Counted from the stretch's first letter, positions 8,296-16,005 are shown. The stretch: 64,000 bases of DNA from Bacteroidota bacterium (GCA_016706865.1 JADJIS010000003.1:930001-994000), one strand, 5' to 3'. Notes: generated by a model not told the origin, from the sequence alone. A program made the numbers and translations.

Positions 8296-8628
8296 GACTA
8301 ATGACTATTGACATAAAAAGGTATTTATGGAGATTACTTAAATTACATAAAAGACGCTGAATTTTAGGTCTAGCGTTGACGGACTCACGATTTACGATTG
8401 ACGATTCACGAATTATGTGGTGAGTAGTGAGGATGCTCCTATTGATGGTTGACGATCGCATCAGAAAATGAGTAATGCCCGCCCGGATGACCTGGTCGGA
8501 CGGGAGTTATGAGTGATGAGTTTGCTACTCGTGAGCCGAATGTTTTTACTCCTGACCATTAACTTTAGACTCGCGAGAAATCCTCCTTCGTAATGAGCTA
8601 GGTGATTAACAAAGTCGCAGTCACGATT
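8296..8628. repeat. Heptamer-repeat field, right of the IS remnant
   Basis: It opens with the second copy of GACTAATGAC, continued as TATTGAC. TCACGAT-type units occur four times at 8385-8412 and GTGGTGA/GTAGTGA units at 8417-8430. An ATGAGTA array at 8468-8520 is interrupted by a 27-bp palindrome, and a CCGAATG...ACTCCTGAC linker lies near 8538-8556. The 8417-8560 part is a diverged copy of 7126-7257. Open frames here have no protein-like composition. Confidence 0.8.
8478..8504. repeat. 27-bp GC-rich palindromic insertion
   Basis: A GC-rich segment starting CCCGCCCGG and ending GGACGGG folds into a hairpin (CCCG/CGGG outer stem, GACC/GGTC inner stem). It sits exactly between AAAATGAGTAATG and AGTTATGAG, which are contiguous in the sister copy at 7180-7200. 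It therefore looks like an insertion of a small REP-type element. Confidence 0.6.
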
Positions 8629-8694
8629 GTTGAAAATTGTTTCATTTGTAGAGCCGCAATGCATTGCTGCTCTACAAATGAAACAATTTTCAAC
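8629..8694. repeat. Near-perfect 66-bp palindrome
   Basis: The sequence starts GTTGAAAATTGTTTC and ends with its reverse complement GAAACAATTTTCAAC. The centre is GCAATGCATTGC, with no loop. Only one of 33 base pairs mismatches (C versus T flanking the centre). It lies 26 bp downstream of the stop of the minus-strand ABC transporter gene. It could form a cruciform in DNA or a long RNA hairpin that ends that transcript, although no T-run follows. Confidence 0.85.
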
Positions 8695-8713
8695 CCAGAA
8701 CCCAGAACTCAGA
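8693..8713. repeat. Three ACCCAGA-type heptamers
   Basis: ACCCAGA, ACCCAGA and ACTCAGA lie in tandem next to the palindrome and run up to 6 bp before the ABC transporter stop codon. Confidence 0.65.
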
Positions 8714-8719
8714 ACTATG

Positions 8720-10531
8720 TTAGTTCAACTTTTCATCAACAATTGGTGCAGTAATCTTTTTACGTTCCCCAACCTGTTGTCTCCACATGGCATAATACAA
8801 TCCTTTTTCGGCCAATAGTTTTTCGTGAGAACCTGTTTCTGCCATCTCCCCTTGTTCCAGAACATAAATTCTGTCCGCGTGCATGATGGTGCTTAAACGG
8901 TGCGCAATAAGTATAGTGATCTGATTTCTTTGTTGGGTTATTCCGATTATGGTATTGGAAATTTCCTCTTCTGTTAATGAATCCAGTGAACTTGTAGCTT
9001 CATCAAATATCAGCAAACGGGGTTTTCTTAAAAGTGCACGCGCAATGCTAAGACGCTGTTTTTCTCCTCCCGATAATTTTAATCCCCCCTCACCTATTAC
9101 AGTTTCAATACCCTTTTCGGCTCTTGCCAATAAATTATCGCAACTGGCTTTATGAATTACATCCAAAAGGTCTTGTTCGGTGGCTTCGGGGTTTACGAAC
9201 ATGAGGTTTTCTCTGATAGTACCGGAAAAAAGCTGGGTGTCTTGTGTAACAAAACCTATTTGATTTCTGAGATCGTTAAAGTCTATGGAATTTTCGTCGA
9301 TCCCGTTGTATAAAATCTTGCCTTCCTGTGGTCGGTATAAGCCTACTAATAATTTCATCAATGTACTTTTACCTGAGCCTGAAGGACCAACAAATGCAAT
9401 GGTTTCTCCCGATCTAACATCAAAACTGATTCCATCGATTGCATGATTAGAAGCTGTTTTGTGTTTAAAACGAACGTTTTCAAATTTGAGTTTTTCTATA
9501 GTTCCTAAATGAACAGGATTATCCGGTTTTGCCTCTGGTACCTTATTCATCAAAACATTAAAATTGTTGAGGGATGCTTCGGCTTCCCGGTATGATAAAA
9601 TGATATTTCCAATATCCTGCAAAGGACCAAAAACGAAAAAAGAAAATACCTGCATGGTAACTAACTGTCCTGCATCCATCACATTTTTAAATATGAGCCA
9701 CATTAAAATGAAAAGGATCAATTGTCTTAGGGTATTTACAAAGGTGCCTTGAATAAAACTGATGCTTCTGATTCGTTTAACTTTCGTGAGCTCTAATCCG
9801 AGTATTTTATAAGTATTTTTATTGAGTCGATCCACCTCCTGATGGGTTAATCCAAGGCTCTTCACCAATTCGATATTTCGCAAAGATTCGGTGGTTGCAC
9901 CTGCTAAAGCAGTGGTTTTTCCAACGATGGTTTTTTGAATGATCTTTACTTTTTTACTCAAAACATTAGAGATATAGGTGAGTAAAATGATGCCTATAAA
10001 ATATACAGCAGGAATATACCAATGTATATAAATTGCAGCATAAACGAATACGAAAACAATTCCCACAAAAATTCCCAGGAGCACGTTTATGAACATATTC
10101 ATAAAACGCTCAACGTCGATTCTAACCTTGGAAAGAATGGATAAAGTTTCTCCACTGCGCTGATCTTCAAAGTCCTGGTAAGGTAATTTCATGGCGTGTT
10201 GTAAACCATCCGTAAATATTTTAGCACCAAATTTTTGTGTAACTACGTTAAGAAAATAATCCTGAAAGTTTTTTGCGATACGACTTATCATTGCAACAGA
10301 AACAGAACACAACAATAACATCAACACTCCGGGTTGCTGCCATGAAAATGAATAAAAGAAGGTATGCCAGGTGTATTCAGCGGAATTTGTCTGATACGTA
10401 TTAGCAAGAGTTACCAGATGCCCAAGAATGATCGGGTCGACCAGAGAAAAGCCGGTATTGATCGCGGCAAGGAATAAAACAAAAAAAACGAGCCATCTAA
10501 AGGGCTGAAGATATTTAAAAAGTATTTTCAT
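8720..10531 (-). CDS. ABC transporter, fused membrane and ATPase domains (MsbA/lipid-exporter-like)
   Basis: A 603-aa half-transporter that would work as a homodimer in the inner membrane. The membrane domain covers about residues 1-320 with six predicted helices, beginning FKYLQPFRWLVFFVLFLAAINTGFS. The nucleotide-binding domain has Walker A GPSGSGKST at about 382-390, signature LSGGEKQRLS at about 486, Walker B LLIFDEATSSLD, and the H-loop IAHRLST. The substrate is unknown; lipid, drug or peptide are all possible for this fold. I start at 10531 (MKILFKYLQPF). The longer open frame upstream to 10687 runs through heptamer repeats and adds an unconvincing N-terminus. Confidence 0.9.
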   Translation of the reverse strand: MKILFKYLQPFRWLVFFVLFLAAINTGFSLVDPIILGHLVTLANTYQTNSAEYTWHTFFYSFSWQQPGVLMLLLCSVSVAMISRIAKNFQDYFLNVVTQKFGAKIFTDGLQHAMKLPYQDFEDQRSGETLSILSKVRIDVERFMNMFINVLLGIFVGIVFVFVYAAIYIHWYIPAVYFIGIILLTYISNVLSKKVKIIQKTIVGKTTALAGATTESLRNIELVKSLGLTHQEVDRLNKNTYKILGLELTKVKRIRSISFIQGTFVNTLRQLILFILMWLIFKNVMDAGQLVTMQVFSFFVFGPLQDIGNIILSYREAEASLNNFNVLMNKVPEAKPDNPVHLGTIEKLKFENVRFKHKTASNHAIDGISFDVRSGETIAFVGPSGSGKSTLMKLLVGLYRPQEGKILYNGIDENSIDFNDLRNQIGFVTQDTQLFSGTIRENLMFVNPEATEQDLLDVIHKASCDNLLARAEKGIETVIGEGGLKLSGGEKQRLSIARALLRKPRLLIFDEATSSLDSLTEEEISNTIIGITQQRNQITILIAHRLSTIMHADRIYVLEQGEMAETGSHEKLLAEKGLYYAMWRQQVGERKKITAPIVDEKLN

Positions 10532-10607
10532 AAAAGTATTACCTGATTCGCTACAACTCAAAAGTAGGCATGGTAGTTCAGATAAAGAAAAAAGGGGTGT
10601 GCATAAG

Positions 10608-10780
10608 AGGAGGAAGGAGAGAGGAGTAAGGAGTTTAAATTTCTTGCGAAATTTTACCGGATCCCACTGTTTGTTTCCATGATACATGATACCCGATACA
10701 ATATTGCTATCCCCTGTCCCTTTCCCTTGTCCTATGTCAAGTCATGTGTCCTATGTCCTATATCCTAAATCCTATGTCCC
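10608..10780. repeat. Heptamer repeats upstream of the ABC transporter
   Basis: Four AGGAGNN units lie at 10608-10635. They are followed by a spacer containing the hairpin AAATTTC-TTGC-GAAATTT, then ATGATAC/CCGATAC units at 10679-10699 and ATGTCCT-type units at 10746-10780. The first half is a diverged copy of 12417-12501. The whole 10532-10782 gap shows no other gene. Confidence 0.8.
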
Positions 10781-10782
10781 AC

Positions 10783-12354
10783 TTAATGTAACTCCAAAAT
10801 TTCCACATCAGGAATATCTCTTAATATAAGTTGTATATGTTTATTATGTGCTTTTGATTTGAATTCTGCAAATATTTCTAATACATCTCTGTCGATGTAA
10901 ACACTGTCGGTACCAATGATCTCTACTATGGAATATTGTGGCATTTTATCGAGTGTTTCCAGAATTCGTTTTTTATTTACAAAACTCACATTAAGTGCGA
11001 GATCGAGCGTAAAATGCGGAGTATGCCCTTCACGATTTTCTTTAAGTGTAAATCCTGCTTTATAAGTATGTTTAATTAAAAAATAAATTGCATACACTAC
11101 TCCTATTAACACACCAATTAAAAGATCGGTAAATAAAATAGAAATTACGGTTACCAAAAATGGAAAGAATTGTTCTTTACCTTGTTTATAAACTGCGCGT
11201 ATCATTTTTGGTTTTGCGAGATTATAACCGGTTCTGATTAAAATAACTGCAAGTACACAATAGGGAATCAGATTTAATAAACTGACTGCAAATAATATCG
11301 CCAATAAAAGCCATACTCCATGCATAAATGCCGATAAGCGTGTTTTGGCACCGGCTTCCGCATTAGCCGAAGCTCTTACAATTACTGCAGTGATGGGTAA
11401 TCCTCCAAAAAAACCGCTAATTAAATTTGCGGAACCTTGTGCAACTAATTCTCTGTTTTGAGGGGTAATTCTATTGTTTGGATCTAATTTATCAATAGCA
11501 GTTATACTAAGTAATGTTTCAAGCGAAGCAACAAAACAAATTATTACAGCAGTCTTCCAAATTGCTGCATTCATAAAAAGTGCAGTGTAGTCCGGAAACT
11601 TTATTTCTGAAAAAATATTTTCCGGAATGTTGACAAATTGTGCAGGTGATAATTTTAAAAACGGAATATAATGTTCAAATAAAAATGCTAATATTATTCC
11701 GAAAAAAACCACTAAAAAGGTTGTTGGTATAAATGAAAATTTATTTGCAAATGTTTTTTTCCAAATAAATATAAGCAAAAAAGAAAAACTTGCAATTACA
11801 ATAGGACCAATAGAAATATGCTGCAATAAATTGCCATTCATTTTAAATCCATGTTCAAAAGTGAATACATTAAATAATTCGTTTGTCCAGAAGTCGGGTT
11901 GATCATACCCTATCAAAAGTGGAATTTGTTTTGATATTAAAATAATTCCAATCGCCGTAAGCATTCCTTTAATCACTCCTGAAGGAATAAATTGTGTAAA
12001 TCCACCCAATTTTAAAACACCCAATAATATCTGCAAAACTCCGGCAAGCATGAGAGATAAAAAAAATATTTCTATTCCGCCGAGACCAGAAATTGCTGCC
12101 ACGCATATGGTAGTTAAACCTGCAGCGGGTCCACTTACACTTAATTCTGATCTGCTGATAAGTGGAACAACGATGCCGCCAATAATTCCCGCAATAAGTC
12201 CGGAATACAAAGGAGCCCCACTCGCTAAAGAAATACCAAGGCAAAGTGGTAGTGCAACAAAAAAAACCGTGATACTTGATTTGAGATCGTGTTTTAAAAA
12301 GGATAAGAAGTAAAAATGAAATCTGCGTTTAACCAAACTCATAACAGACCTCAA
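10783..12354 (-). CDS. SulP-family anion transporter (sulfate/bicarbonate permease)
   Basis: A 523-aa inner-membrane protein with about 12-14 hydrophobic helices. It contains the SulP hallmark SVSGPAAGLT near residue 73 and the conserved region QGSANLISGFFGGLPITA. Residues from about 450 to the end (LNVSFVNKKRILETL ... VYIDRDVLEIFAEF) form a short STAS-type regulatory domain. SulP members carry sulfate, bicarbonate or other anions; no carbonic anhydrase gene adjoins, so the substrate stays open. An in-frame Met five residues in (12342) could also be the start. Both flanks are repeat arrays, so it is probably a single-gene transcript. Confidence 0.9.
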   Translation of the reverse strand: MRSVMSLVKRRFHFYFLSFLKHDLKSSITVFFVALPLCLGISLASGAPLYSGLIAGIIGGIVVPLISRSELSVSGPAAGLTTICVAAISGLGGIEIFFLSLMLAGVLQILLGVLKLGGFTQFIPSGVIKGMLTAIGIILISKQIPLLIGYDQPDFWTNELFNVFTFEHGFKMNGNLLQHISIGPIVIASFSFLLIFIWKKTFANKFSFIPTTFLVVFFGIILAFLFEHYIPFLKLSPAQFVNIPENIFSEIKFPDYTALFMNAAIWKTAVIICFVASLETLLSITAIDKLDPNNRITPQNRELVAQGSANLISGFFGGLPITAVIVRASANAEAGAKTRLSAFMHGVWLLLAILFAVSLLNLIPYCVLAVILIRTGYNLAKPKMIRAVYKQGKEQFFPFLVTVISILFTDLLIGVLIGVVYAIYFLIKHTYKAGFTLKENREGHTPHFTLDLALNVSFVNKKRILETLDKMPQYSIVEIIGTDSVYIDRDVLEIFAEFKSKAHNKHIQLILRDIPDVEILELH

Positions 12355-12416
12355 AGGTGGATATAATCCATTAGGATTACATAAAAGTTGTAACCACTTC
12401 TTTGTTAATAAGGAGG

Positions 12417-12565
12417 AGGAGAAAGGAGAGAGGAGTAAGGAGTTTAAATTTCTGGCGAAATTTTACTAGATCCAACCCTTTGTTTTGCCGATACCTGATA
12501 TCTGATTCTTAATACCCAAAATCCCACCATTTGTTTTCCTGATACCTGATACTTGATTCCTGATA
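12417..12565. repeat. Heptamer repeats upstream of SulP (AGGAGNN and CTGATAC families)
   Basis: Four AGGAGNN units lie at 12417-12444, followed by the same AAATTTC/GAAATTT hairpin spacer as at 10640. CCGATAC/CTGATAT/CTGATTC/TTAATAC units then span 12488-12515, and four CCTGATA-type units span 12538-12565. Near-identical linkers (ATCCCACC...TTTGTTTTCC) occur between the blocks. Confidence 0.85.
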
Positions 12566-12580
12566 CCTTCTTATGGTGCC

Positions 12581-12797
12581 GTTAGTGAGACCCTCGCTGG
12601 GAGCGAGAGCCTCACTGACTCTGAATTTTTGCAAATCCCAACCTTTGTTTTCTTAGGTCTTATGCCGTTAGTGAGACCCTCGCTGGGAGCGAGAGCCTCA
12701 CTGACTCCGAATTTTGCTAATCCCAACCTTTGTTACCTTAGGTCTTATACCCTTAGTGAGACCCTCGCTGGGAGCGAGAGCCTCACTGACTCCGTTT
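12581..12797. repeat. Three tandem ~86-bp units, each with a REP-like hairpin
   Basis: AGTGAGACCCTCGCT-GGG-AGCGAGAGCCTCACT starts at 12584, 12670 and 12755, a period of 86 and 85 bp. Each copy is an imperfect palindrome. The interval between copies is also repeated (AATCCCAACCTTTGTT and CTTAGGTCTTAT). A diverged relative lies at 7089-7123. Confidence 0.9.
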
Positions 12798-12802
12798 TTG
12801 TT

Positions 12803-12893
12803 TTCCTGATACCTGACGCAATTTCGTTAACCAATGTCGCCTTCCCTTGTCCTTAGTCAAGTCCTATGTCCTATGTCATATGTCCTTTGTCCT
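12803..12893. repeat. Heptamer repeats (CTGATAC and ATGTCCT families)
   Basis: CCTGATA units lie near 12804. Five tandem units AAGTCCT, ATGTCCT, ATGTCAT, ATGTCCT and TTGTCCT span 12859-12893 and reach within 2 bp of the cytochrome gene's stop. The ATGTCCT family matches the block at 10746-10780. Confidence 0.85.
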
Positions 12894-12894
12894 T

Positions 12895-13236
12895 TTAAAA
12901 TGCCGCCCCAGTCGCCACCCAATTCACGATGGTTTGAATATAAACATCATCCAGTTTTGGTGATTTTCTAGGCATTGACTCCACTCCTTCTGCATGCTGA
13001 ATAGCGGGGATCAATTTTCCGTTTACACTTTGTTCTTTAACATTTTCATAAGTGGTAAGATTAATTCCACCGGCAGGCCGTTCTGCATTATGGCAACCCG
13101 CACAGTTGAGATCTATTATTTTACTAACGTCTTTTGAGTAAGTTAGTGTAGATGTTGTTGATTTGGATGCACTACATGCTGCTAGTGTTAAAATAAATAA
13201 ACTGCAAAACAAATAATAAGTTAGTCGGAATTTCAT
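12895..13236 (-). CDS. Lipoprotein cytochrome c, single haem
   Basis: A 113-aa protein with a lipoprotein signal: LAAC puts the lipidated Cys at residue 21. The haem-binding motif CAGCH lies at residues 45-49, and the likely distal Met is M88 in ESMPR. This is the pattern of small class I c-type cytochromes, which shuttle electrons in the periplasm while anchored to a membrane. It reads in the same direction as the SulP gene but is separated from it by 540 bp of repeats. The upstream MFS gene ends 48 bp away, so the two may be co-transcribed. No cognate oxidase or dehydrogenase is nearby. Confidence 0.85.
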   Translation of the reverse strand: MKFRLTYYLFCSLFILTLAACSASKSTTSTLTYSKDVSKIIDLNCAGCHNAERPAGGINLTTYENVKEQSVNGKLIPAIQHAEGVESMPRKSPKLDDVYIQTIVNWVATGAAF

Positions 13237-13284
13237 AGATCTTTTTTTGTAAAAATAGAAAAATATTCAGGTTTGCAAATTAAT

Positions 13285-14535
13285 TCAACTTTTCCACTGC
13301 TTGGCTTCTATTTTATTTGTAACCATTTTATTTATGAATGATAACATGAATACAGTTATTATCATTGCCACCACAACAACATATCCCAACCAATCATAAT
13401 GATCTAAATATCCGGAATCTTCCTGCACAACTATTAAGCCTGCAAAAAAGGCCGCTATTCCTCCTGAAAATTGTTGAACGGATGCATTGATTCCCATGAA
13501 CGCACCTCTGTCGGCGGGCTCCGGAACGGCTGACATTAATGCTGATGCAGAAATTATTCGCGAGGTAATTCCAATAAAAAGAATCACATTTATCATGATC
13601 ACAGCCCATAATGGTGTAGCTCCAAGATTGCAATAAATGAGAACCATTATCATGGATAAAATGGAACCGGCAATAAACATATTATATTTTCCAACCCTAT
13701 CACTTAATCTTCCAATAATGGGTCCTGCAACAATGGTGAATAATCCGGTGATAACATAAATAATGGGTAAATGATCAAGTTCTATTTTAAGATTATTTAC
13801 TGTAAACGCACTTCCAAAAGGCATTAACATAAATCCTCCTGTTGCAAGTAGTGTCGTTGCTGCAAAACCGGTGATATATCGTTTTTTGCTGATGGTTTGC
13901 TTAAAATGTTGAAAGGATGTAATATTCTTTTTTAATTTTAAATGATCAGCTACGGGTTTAACTTTTAAAATGATAATTACATAAACAATTACGCTGATAG
14001 AGGCAATTAAAATAAAAGGAGAATGCCAGTTTGTTTTATTTGCGAGATACAATCCAACCGGTATACCCAGCACCTGACTTGCTGCAAAGGCCATTTGAAT
14101 AAATCCCATTACTCTACCCCTTACCTGCAATTGAAATACATCTGTGGTTATGGCAAATATGATAGCTCCGATCACCCCTCCAAAAATACCGGTTACAACC
14201 CTTGCAATTAATAAAGAAGTGTAATCCGGAGCAAATCCGCATAAAAAAGTGCCGATAATAAATCCGGTGTAAAAAAATAATAACAATTTCTTCCTGTCGT
14301 ATTTATCGGCAAATCCCGCAGCCAATAAACCGCTTAAACCCGCACTAATTGCATATACTGACACCACCAGACTAAATTGCGCAGGTGTTATCTCTAATTC
14401 AGGTAATAAAATTGCACTTAATGGCGAAAGCACCATAAAGTCCAATATGATCGTAAACTGCAAAAACGCCAGAATGGCGATCAGGAACATTTCGTATTTG
14501 GTAAAAACCTGTTCTTTCTTAATATTCTCACTCAT
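13285..14535 (-). CDS. Major facilitator superfamily transporter
   Basis: A 416-aa inner-membrane protein with 12 predicted helices in two halves of six, split by a polar loop around residues 195-215 (KPVADHLKLKKN...). The loop 2-3 motif reads GFADKYDRKKLL (residues 78-89), the MFS motif A pattern G.aDr.GRr. A second copy follows in the other half (GRLSDRVGKYN). The start at 14535 precedes a short cytoplasmic N-terminus and the first helix. The substrate cannot be told from sequence; drug- or sugar-efflux-like subfamilies fit the opening FTIILDFMVLSPLSA. Confidence 0.88.
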   Translation of the reverse strand: MSENIKKEQVFTKYEMFLIAILAFLQFTIILDFMVLSPLSAILLPELEITPAQFSLVVSVYAISAGLSGLLAAGFADKYDRKKLLLFFYTGFIIGTFLCGFAPDYTSLLIARVVTGIFGGVIGAIIFAITTDVFQLQVRGRVMGFIQMAFAASQVLGIPVGLYLANKTNWHSPFILIASISVIVYVIIILKVKPVADHLKLKKNITSFQHFKQTISKKRYITGFAATTLLATGGFMLMPFGSAFTVNNLKIELDHLPIIYVITGLFTIVAGPIIGRLSDRVGKYNMFIAGSILSMIMVLIYCNLGATPLWAVIMINVILFIGITSRIISASALMSAVPEPADRGAFMGINASVQQFSGGIAAFFAGLIVVQEDSGYLDHYDWLGYVVVVAMIITVFMLSFINKMVTNKIEAKQWKS

Positions 14536-14992
14536 AAATATGGATGCTTTGCTTTAACGTGAATTCTTCTTTTTTTTGGAAGAAATGGGCAATACAAGCA
14601 CCTTTAATACTCTTTTAAGCAATTTCGTTCCTTTCAAGTTTAAAGAGGCAATATTAATAGATTAAACTTTAGCTTTTTTTAAATGCATGTGCATGAAGCA
14701 AGCACCTACTCAAGTACACAAGAACCAGAGATAAAAGATTTAAAACGTCCTTTTTTACATACAATCGCACTATAACCCGTTTAAAGGTTAGAAAATAGGC
14801 GCCTTTTACCAATTAAATTTGTAGGTTATATATACCATTTCTTATCTCTAAATCGTTATTAAATTTACAAAAGGGTGAGTTTTGTTGAATAAATTAAAGA
14901 TTTTTACCCCAATTTTTGAGTTTTATATAAAAAAGGGAATGAGATTTGTGTAATTTGGTAATTACGATCATCTGTTATATAAAAGTAAAATT
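14536..14992. other. 457-bp divergent intergenic region
   Basis: This lies between the MFS gene and the TonB-like gene. It is AT-rich with no protein-like frame and no heptamer arrays. It should hold the promoters of both genes. TAATTTGG at 14951-14958 is the nearest imperfect -7-like box to the plus-strand gene. Nothing else could be supported. Confidence 0.4.
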
Positions 14993-15760
14993 ATGAAGAC
15001 CTGGAAAGAATTAGAATCGAAAACTAAACGTATCAGCGGCGCCATTACCACTACCATTGTCGGAATGTTGGTAGCAATTATGTTCATTGGTTTCACTACT
15101 CCAAAGGTTCCTGAAGGTACCGAAGGATTACTCATCGATTTCGGAACTGACATTTCAGGTTTCGGGGAATATGAACCTGCAATTGCAGAGTCATCTTCCT
15201 CAGCTCAAACTCAGCCCTTAGAGCAGGAAGCAATTACTCAGGATGTAGAAGAAAGTGTTGTGATACCCGATAAAAAGGTGATCACTAAACCTAAAGCTGA
15301 TATTAAGAAAACACCGGTTGAATCAACCAAACCCGTTAATAAAGATGAATTATTTGATCCAAATAAGATCAAAAATAAAGGAGATAAAGGTTCATCCAGC
15401 GATGGAGATAAAGGTGGAACCGGAAACCAGGGAGATCCCAATGGTATTCCTGATGGTGGAAATGGTTTAGGTACTAAAGGAGATGGTTATGATGTTTCGG
15501 GACTTGGTGACCGTAAAATTAAGTCACCTCCAAAATTGAGTGTTGATCACAATGAAATTGGTGATGTAAAAATTAAGATCACTGTGGATAGAAATGGTAA
15601 AGTGACAAAAGCAGATTACGAACGCAGTGGTTCTACCATTACTGATACTTATCTGATAGCCCAGTCTAAAGCGGCCGCAATGAAAACAACTTTTGCTGTT
15701 GATAACAATGCGTCAGAATCTCAAATTGGATATATCACCTTCCACTTTAAGTTACAATAA
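14993..15760 (+). CDS. TonB/TolA-like energy-transducing envelope protein
   Basis: A 255-aa protein with a short cytoplasmic N-terminus and one transmembrane anchor at about residues 18-38 (GAITTTIVGMLVAIMFIGF). A long Pro/Lys/acidic then Gly/Asp-rich periplasmic linker spans about 60-165. A compact C-terminal domain follows (VKIKITVDRNGKVTKADYERSGST ... GYITFHFKLQ). The C-terminal V.I.vd.nGkV.....GS pattern is shared by TonB/TolA family C-terminal domains. Such proteins couple the proton-motive force via ExbB/ExbD to the outer membrane. No exbB or exbD is in the window. It is followed by a terminator, so it is a single-gene transcript. Confidence 0.7.
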   Translation: MKTWKELESKTKRISGAITTTIVGMLVAIMFIGFTTPKVPEGTEGLLIDFGTDISGFGEYEPAIAESSSSAQTQPLEQEAITQDVEESVVIPDKKVITKPKADIKKTPVESTKPVNKDELFDPNKIKNKGDKGSSSDGDKGGTGNQGDPNGIPDGGNGLGTKGDGYDVSGLGDRKIKSPPKLSVDHNEIGDVKIKITVDRNGKVTKADYERSGSTITDTYLIAQSKAAAMKTTFAVDNNASESQIGYITFHFKLQ

Positions 15761-15798
15761 TGCTTTGAAACACAACTGTTATTGAAGTATGAAAGGAG

Positions 15799-15825
15799 TG
15801 CCCCCGGTAAAACGGGGGCATTTTT
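15799..15825 (+). terminator. Rho-independent terminator of the TonB-like gene
   Basis: TGCCCCCG and CGGGGGCA form a perfect 8-bp stem with a short loop and a T-run, 38 bp after the stop codon. Confidence 0.92.
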
Positions 15826-15833
15826 GCGTATAA

Positions 15834-15963
15834 CCCTGAATAGAAAATATCAGATCTTCAAGTTTTAAGAACAAACTTCCAATTTTCTTATTCAGGGGCA
15901 CCCTGAATAAGAAAATTGAGGTAATGTTTATATATTAAACTCCTCAAATTTTCTTATTCAGGG
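15834..15963. repeat. Twin palindromic hairpins (four copies of one ~20-bp arm)
   Basis: Two hairpins of about 64 and 63 bp lie three bases apart. Each has arms CCCTGAATA(A)GAAAAT and ATTTTCTTATTCAGGG, in the order forward, reverse, forward, reverse. The second hairpin extends its stem with TTGAGG/CCTCAA. The loops differ. It lies 43 bp upstream of folC and has no coding content. Confidence 0.85.
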
Positions 15964-16005
15964 TATTTTAATTCATTTTGCACCTGTATTGTATTTTGAA
16001 GCAGA

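Noticed and set aside
8273..8664. Two open frames on the minus strand (8273-8461 and 8461-8664)
   Set aside because: They run through heptamer repeats, the 27-bp palindrome and the 66-bp palindrome. The translations (for example MRSSTINRSILTTHHIIRES) are translated repeats, not protein-like.
10532..10687. 52-residue N-terminal extension of the ABC transporter
   Set aside because: It is encoded by the AGGAG heptamer block; the start at 10531 directly precedes the first membrane segment, as in other exporters.
12581..12797. CRISPR-like array (three similar repeats with about 40-50 bp between)
   Set aside because: The intervals between repeats are themselves similar to each other, the period is 85-86 bp, there are only three copies and no cas genes. 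It is a tandem repeat, not a CRISPR array.
15834..15963. Integron attC-like sites
   Set aside because: The paired hairpins lack the R-box core sites and there is no integrase or cassette array; folC follows in a normal arrangement.
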